Assembly: GCF_004011885.1 (NCBI RefSeq)
Contig: NZ_SBEF01000029.1
Span: 1-45,576 of the forward strand
Direction of reading: 5' to 3'
DNA from: Serratia microhaemolytica
GTDB taxonomy: Bacteria > Pseudomonadota > Gammaproteobacteria > Enterobacterales > Enterobacteriaceae
DNA length: 45,576 nt
Positions 42,787 to 45,576 of this stretch are shown here, one piece after another. Under the pieces are notes generated by a model. The model saw nothing but the letters and a program-made list of their open reading frames with translations. It was not told the origin of the DNA and did no database searches. A program made the position numbers and the translations under genes. Each line of letters begins with the position of its first letter. Position 1 is the first letter of the stretch.

Positions 42787-42993
42787 ATGAGCACGATACG
42801 TAAAAGATTTATTGCAGCAGCAGTTTGTCCGCACTGTCAACAGGTTGATACGTTGGCGATCTGGATCGAGAACCAGATTGAACAATGCCAGTGCATTAAA
42901 TGTGGCTATCAACAGTCACAGTCCGAAGTGGAACTCAAACAACATATTCGCCCGCAGGAACAACTGGTTGCACTGTTCCCGTTGAAGTCATAG
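42787..42993 (+). CDS. yheV: YheV family putative zinc ribbon protein
   Basis: 68 residues from the ATG at 42787 (MSTIRKRFIAAAVCPHC), matching E. coli YheV (66). Two CxxC pairs, CPHC and CIKC, separated by about 20 residues, form a predicted zinc ribbon. The conserved start IRKRFIA and the end QEQLVALFP are visible. Function is unknown. An in-frame ATG at 42751 lies inside kefB and is less likely. It follows kefB closely, as in E. coli. Confidence 0.93.
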   Translation: MSTIRKRFIAAAVCPHCQQVDTLAIWIENQIEQCQCIKCGYQQSQSEVELKQHIRPQEQLVALFPLKS

Positions 42994-43263
42994 TTATTGT
43001 GCTGATTTTTTTATCCCATAGAGTACAGCAGCACAGATTTCCGCTACAATCTGCACTGATTTGCCGACAGAGCGTGTGCATAGGTGCTCTGTTCTGGCTA
43101 ACCGCCAATCTCGATACGCGAAATTGGCCCAGCCAACACCAAAACAACTTGCGGTGTATAAGCGTATAAAGGCCAGATCATACAGAAAACCTAAGCTGAT
43201 AGATTTTAAGGCATATACTCCTTGTCACTTCTTATGCAAGGGTACCCAACGGTAGGAGATATC

Positions 43264-43827
43264 ATGAAAGTAGCAAAAGACTTGGTCGTCAGCTTGGCTT
43301 ACCAAGTACGTACAGAAGATGGTGTTTTAGTTGATGAGTCTCCGGTGAGTGCACCGTTGGACTATCTACATGGTCACGGTTCACTGATCAGTGGCCTAGA
43401 AAATGCGCTGGAAGGCCGCAGTGTCGGGGAAGAGTTTGATGTTCATGTTGGCGCAAACGATGCTTACGGTAGCTACGATGAGAACCTGGTTCAACGCGTC
43501 TCAAAAGATGTATTTATGGGCGTTGACGAGCTAGAGGTGGGTATGCGCTTCCTGGCCGATACGGATCAAGGTCCAGTGCCAGTTGAAATCACCGAAATCG
43601 ACGGTGACCAGGTCGTGGTTGATGGCAACCACATGCTGGCAGGGCAGAACCTGAACTTCAGTGTCCACGTGGTCGCGGTCCGCGATGCCACTCCAGAGGA
43701 GCTAGCTCACGGCCATGTACACGGTGAAGATGATCATCATCATGAACATAGCGGGGGTTGCTGTGGTGGTCATGGACAAGCCAAGAAAAGTGGTTGTAAT
43801 GGCAACGGCGGTTGTGGCTGTCACTGA
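43264..43827 (+). CDS. slyD: FKBP-type peptidyl-prolyl isomerase and metallochaperone SlyD
   Basis: Cytoplasmic prolyl isomerase/chaperone that also supplies nickel for hydrogenase maturation. It has 187 residues from the ATG at 43264, with taggag upstream; an earlier start at 43222 adds residues absent from the family. The FKBP domain (DGVLVDESPVSAPLDYLHGHGSL, ALEGRSVGEEF) is split by the insert-in-flap chaperone domain. The tail is rich in His and Cys (HGEDDHHHEH, CCGGHG, CNGNGGCGCH) for metal binding. E. coli SlyD is 196. Confidence 0.96.
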   Translation: MKVAKDLVVSLAYQVRTEDGVLVDESPVSAPLDYLHGHGSLISGLENALEGRSVGEEFDVHVGANDAYGSYDENLVQRVSKDVFMGVDELEVGMRFLADTDQGPVPVEITEIDGDQVVVDGNHMLAGQNLNFSVHVVAVRDATPEELAHGHVHGEDDHHHEHSGGCCGGHGQAKKSGCNGNGGCGCH

Positions 43828-43919
43828 TCATTTCACGCAGTACATAAAGATGCTGCCCCATTGCTGGGGTAGCGTTACAACGCTGTGCCGCTGTTGTCAC
43901 TCACTGCCTTGCCAGCATA

Positions 43920-44147
43920 TCAATAATGTGGCGGGGGGGTCTCTTCTGATTGTGCAGCTATCAGTGTTGGTTGAGTGGCACGAAGCTTGTCAGTGAGTAA
44001 GCGTAACTGCTCATGAAGCTTAAGCAGATCAAACTGCTGTTTGACCACCGTCTGATTCAGCTCTTCAATCGCCACTTCTTGAAAAGCCAAACGGCTTTCT
44101 AAATCCTCTAACCGCTGTAGCAGCGCCTGTTCGCTAGCATCACACAT
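43920..44147 (-). CDS. slyX: SlyX protein
   Basis: 75-residue predicted coiled-coil protein of unknown function, from the ATG at 44145-44147; a GTG directly before it is in frame but ggag is better placed for the [29 protein letters not shown] is a heptad coiled coil and [12 protein letters not shown] and the C-terminal ETPPPHY match E. coli SlyX (72). It lies divergently before fkpA and converges on slyD, as in E. coli. Confidence 0.94.
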   Translation of the reverse strand: MCDASEQALLQRLEDLESRLAFQEVAIEELNQTVVKQQFDLLKLHEQLRLLTDKLRATQPTLIAAQSEETPPPHY

Positions 44148-44387
44148 CACGTTACTCCATCACACCATTAACAAAACATGAGCGCCGTATGTTAACAGCC
44201 ATCAGCTGCTTTGCATTGCATTTTCCCACTGGCTAGCGGGAAAAATATCACGCTCTACCACCTATACCGAGGTAACATGCTAGCCAATTAACTTGCTGGA
44301 TGATTGTTTTATTCAAGGCAGCTATAGTATTCTAACCTATCTACATAACGACTGTTTGAGGCACTGCTTCAGATACTGGAGAACTAA

Positions 44388-45155
44388 ATGAAATCTTTGT
44401 TTAAAGTCGCACTTCTGACAAGCACTATGGCTTTGGCTCTGAATACAGCCCAAGTTATGGCAGCCGATGCAGCAAAACCAAGCAAACCTGCTGCGGCAAG
44501 CAAGTTCAAAAGTGAAGATGAACAAGCTGCTTACGCACTCGGTGCATCACTTGGTCTGTACATGGAAAACTCGCTGAAAGAGCAGGAAAAGCTCGGCATC
44601 AAACTGAGTAAAAATCAGTTACTCGCTGGTGTGCAAGATGTGTTCGGTGGCAAAAACAAACTGACTAATGAAGAGATCGAAAGCGCACTACAGTCTTTTG
44701 AAACTCGCGTAAGAACTGCGGCTCAGGCGAAAATGGATCTCGAAGCAAAAGAGAACGAGACCAAGGGTGCTAAGTATGCAGAAAATTTCGCCAAAGAAAA
44801 GGGCGTTAAAAAGACGGAGTCTGGTCTGTTGTACAAAGTTGAGAAAGAGGGTAGTGGCGTAGCACCACAAGAAGCCGATACTATCACTGTTAACTACAAA
44901 GGCAGCCTTATCGACGGTACCGTATTTGACAGCTCTTATGAGCGTGGTGAACCACTCAGATTCCGTATGGATAGCGTCATCCCTGGCTGGACCGAAGGAT
45001 TGAAGTACATCAAGAAGGGCGGAAAAATCCAGTTGGTTATTCCACCTGAACTGGCTTACGGTAAAGCGAATGTTCCTGGTATTCCAGTCAATTCGACTTT
45101 GGTATTCGATATCGAGTTGATCGAAGTTGAACCAGCCGATCAAGCTGACCAATAA
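44388..45155 (+). CDS. fkpA: Periplasmic FKBP-type peptidyl-prolyl isomerase FkpA
   Basis: Periplasmic foldase and chaperone of the envelope stress response. It has 255 residues (E. coli 270). A signal peptide (MKSLFKVALLTSTMALALN...VMA) is followed by a Lys/Ala-rich start, a helical dimerisation domain (AYALGASLGLYMENSL to about residue 130), then the FKBP catalytic domain: TITVNYKGSLIDGTVFDSSYERGEPLRF, VIPGWTEGLKYIKKGGK, VIPPELAYGKA. A strong terminator follows at 45261. Confidence 0.97.
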   Translation: MKSLFKVALLTSTMALALNTAQVMAADAAKPSKPAAASKFKSEDEQAAYALGASLGLYMENSLKEQEKLGIKLSKNQLLAGVQDVFGGKNKLTNEEIESALQSFETRVRTAAQAKMDLEAKENETKGAKYAENFAKEKGVKKTESGLLYKVEKEGSGVAPQEADTITVNYKGSLIDGTVFDSSYERGEPLRFRMDSVIPGWTEGLKYIKKGGKIQLVIPPELAYGKANVPGIPVNSTLVFDIELIEVEPADQADQ

Positions 45156-45260
45156 AGTGGCATAACCGGCGACTCGCACAGGAAGATAAGGATGAGAGGT
45201 GAACAATAACCCCCTCACCCAACAGTAGAGAGTAGCAGTGTAAAAGCCAGCCAGATGAAA

Positions 45261-45288
45261 CCGTCGCACAGCTTGCGACGGTTTTTTT
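45261..45288 (+). terminator. Rho-independent terminator of fkpA
   Basis: ccgtcgca (45261-45268) pairs with tgcgacgg (45274-45281) around a 5-base loop, followed directly by seven T residues and further T-rich sequence. It ends transcription from fkpA before the convergent rRNA operon. Confidence 0.92.
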
Positions 45289-45404
45289 ATTTTTTAAATC
45301 ATTTACTTACAATAGCACGACACTCAGACCACTTGAATTCGGCATCGATGAGATGACATCCAGCACAGAAGTGCTGACCTACCAATCACTGCTGACAATC
45401 AGCC

Positions 45405-45441
45405 AAAAAGCAAAACCCCCGTGTACATCAGTACACGGGGG
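45405..45441 (-). terminator. rRNA operon terminator (minus strand)
   Basis: A perfect 11-bp stem, cccccgtgtac (45416-45426) with gtacacggggg (45431-45441), encloses a 4-base loop. On the minus strand it is followed by ttttgcttttt. It lies 12 bp beyond the 3' end of the 5S gene. Confidence 0.9.
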
Positions 45442-45452
45442 CGCTTCTGTAG

Positions 45453-45572
45453 GTGCCTGGCAGTGTCCTACTCTCGCATGGGGAGACCCCACACTACCAT
45501 CGGCGCTACGGCGTTTCACTTCTGAGTTCGGCATGGGGTCAGGTGGGACCACCGCGCTATCGCCGCCAGGCA
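45453..45572 (-). rRNA. rrf: 5S ribosomal RNA
   Basis: The minus strand from 45572 begins tgcctggcggcgatagcgcg and continues through the invariant segment ccgaactcagaagtgaaacg to gagagtaggacactgccaggca, matching enterobacterial 5S rRNA over its full 120 nt. The 5' and 3' ends pair as the terminal helix (tgcctggc/gccaggca). It is the last gene of an rrn operon whose 23S and 16S genes would lie beyond the right edge. Confidence 0.98.
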
Positions 45573-45576
45573 TGTT

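Overview
The window is a chromosomal segment from a member of the Enterobacterales. Nearly every core protein (FtsY/E/X, RpoH, GlpE/G/R, DsbA, SrkA, MobA/B, ApaH/G, RsmA, PdxA, SurA, LptD, DjlA, DppA-F, YheS, KefG/B, YheV, SlyD, SlyX, FkpA) is recognisable by its full-length resemblance to the E. coli protein. RpoH and DppA look somewhat closer to Yersinia/Serratia-type sequences, so I lean to Yersiniaceae or a nearby family. This is a judgement from memory, not a search.

Layout. 1-1189: the end of an ISAs1-like insertion sequence (1-127), then a LysR-type regulator gene split by a 151-bp MITE-like element with matching terminal inverted repeats and a 10-bp target duplication. 1625-4453: ftsY-ftsE-ftsX, followed by rpoH (4804-5661). 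6304-8361: glpE-glpG-glpR, with no glpD beside it. 8524-10590 (minus): dsbA, srkA, yihD; divergent from them mobA-mobB (10720-11852). 12368-17043: a four-gene chaperone-usher fimbrial cluster of the GltF/YhcA/YhcD type. 17207-24146 (minus): the envelope and housekeeping operon lptD-surA-pdxA-rsmA-apaG-apaH. 24510-25331: djlA, which overlaps tail to tail with the dipeptide ABC transporter operon dppABCDF (minus, 25306-31013). 31014-32420: a 1.4-kb AT-rich gap, then an isolated exported protein resembling a fimbrial adhesin, with its own candidate promoter and a strong terminator. 34176-38337: a PLP aminotransferase, ugpQ, an AEC transporter and an EamA transporter. 38383-44147: yheS (minus), kefG-kefB-yheV, slyD, slyX (minus). 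44388-45155: fkpA, then a minus-strand rRNA terminator and 5S rRNA, the tail of an rrn operon that continues off the right edge.

Functions cluster around cell division and protein targeting (FtsY/E/X), the heat-shock and envelope-folding machinery (RpoH, DsbA, SurA, FkpA, SlyD, DjlA, LptD), glycerol-3-phosphate metabolism (GlpE/G/R, UgpQ), molybdenum cofactor maturation (MobA/B), peptide uptake (Dpp), glutathione-gated K+ efflux (KefG/B) and surface adhesion (fimbrial cluster and orphan adhesin).

I found no clearly undescribed multi-gene system. The accessory content is the IS/MITE-broken regulator, the fimbrial cluster and the orphan adhesin. The gene order joins blocks that lie far apart in E. 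coli (rpoH next to glpE, mobB next to fimbriae next to apaH, djlA next to dppF, fkpA next to rrn), which suggests substantial rearrangement.
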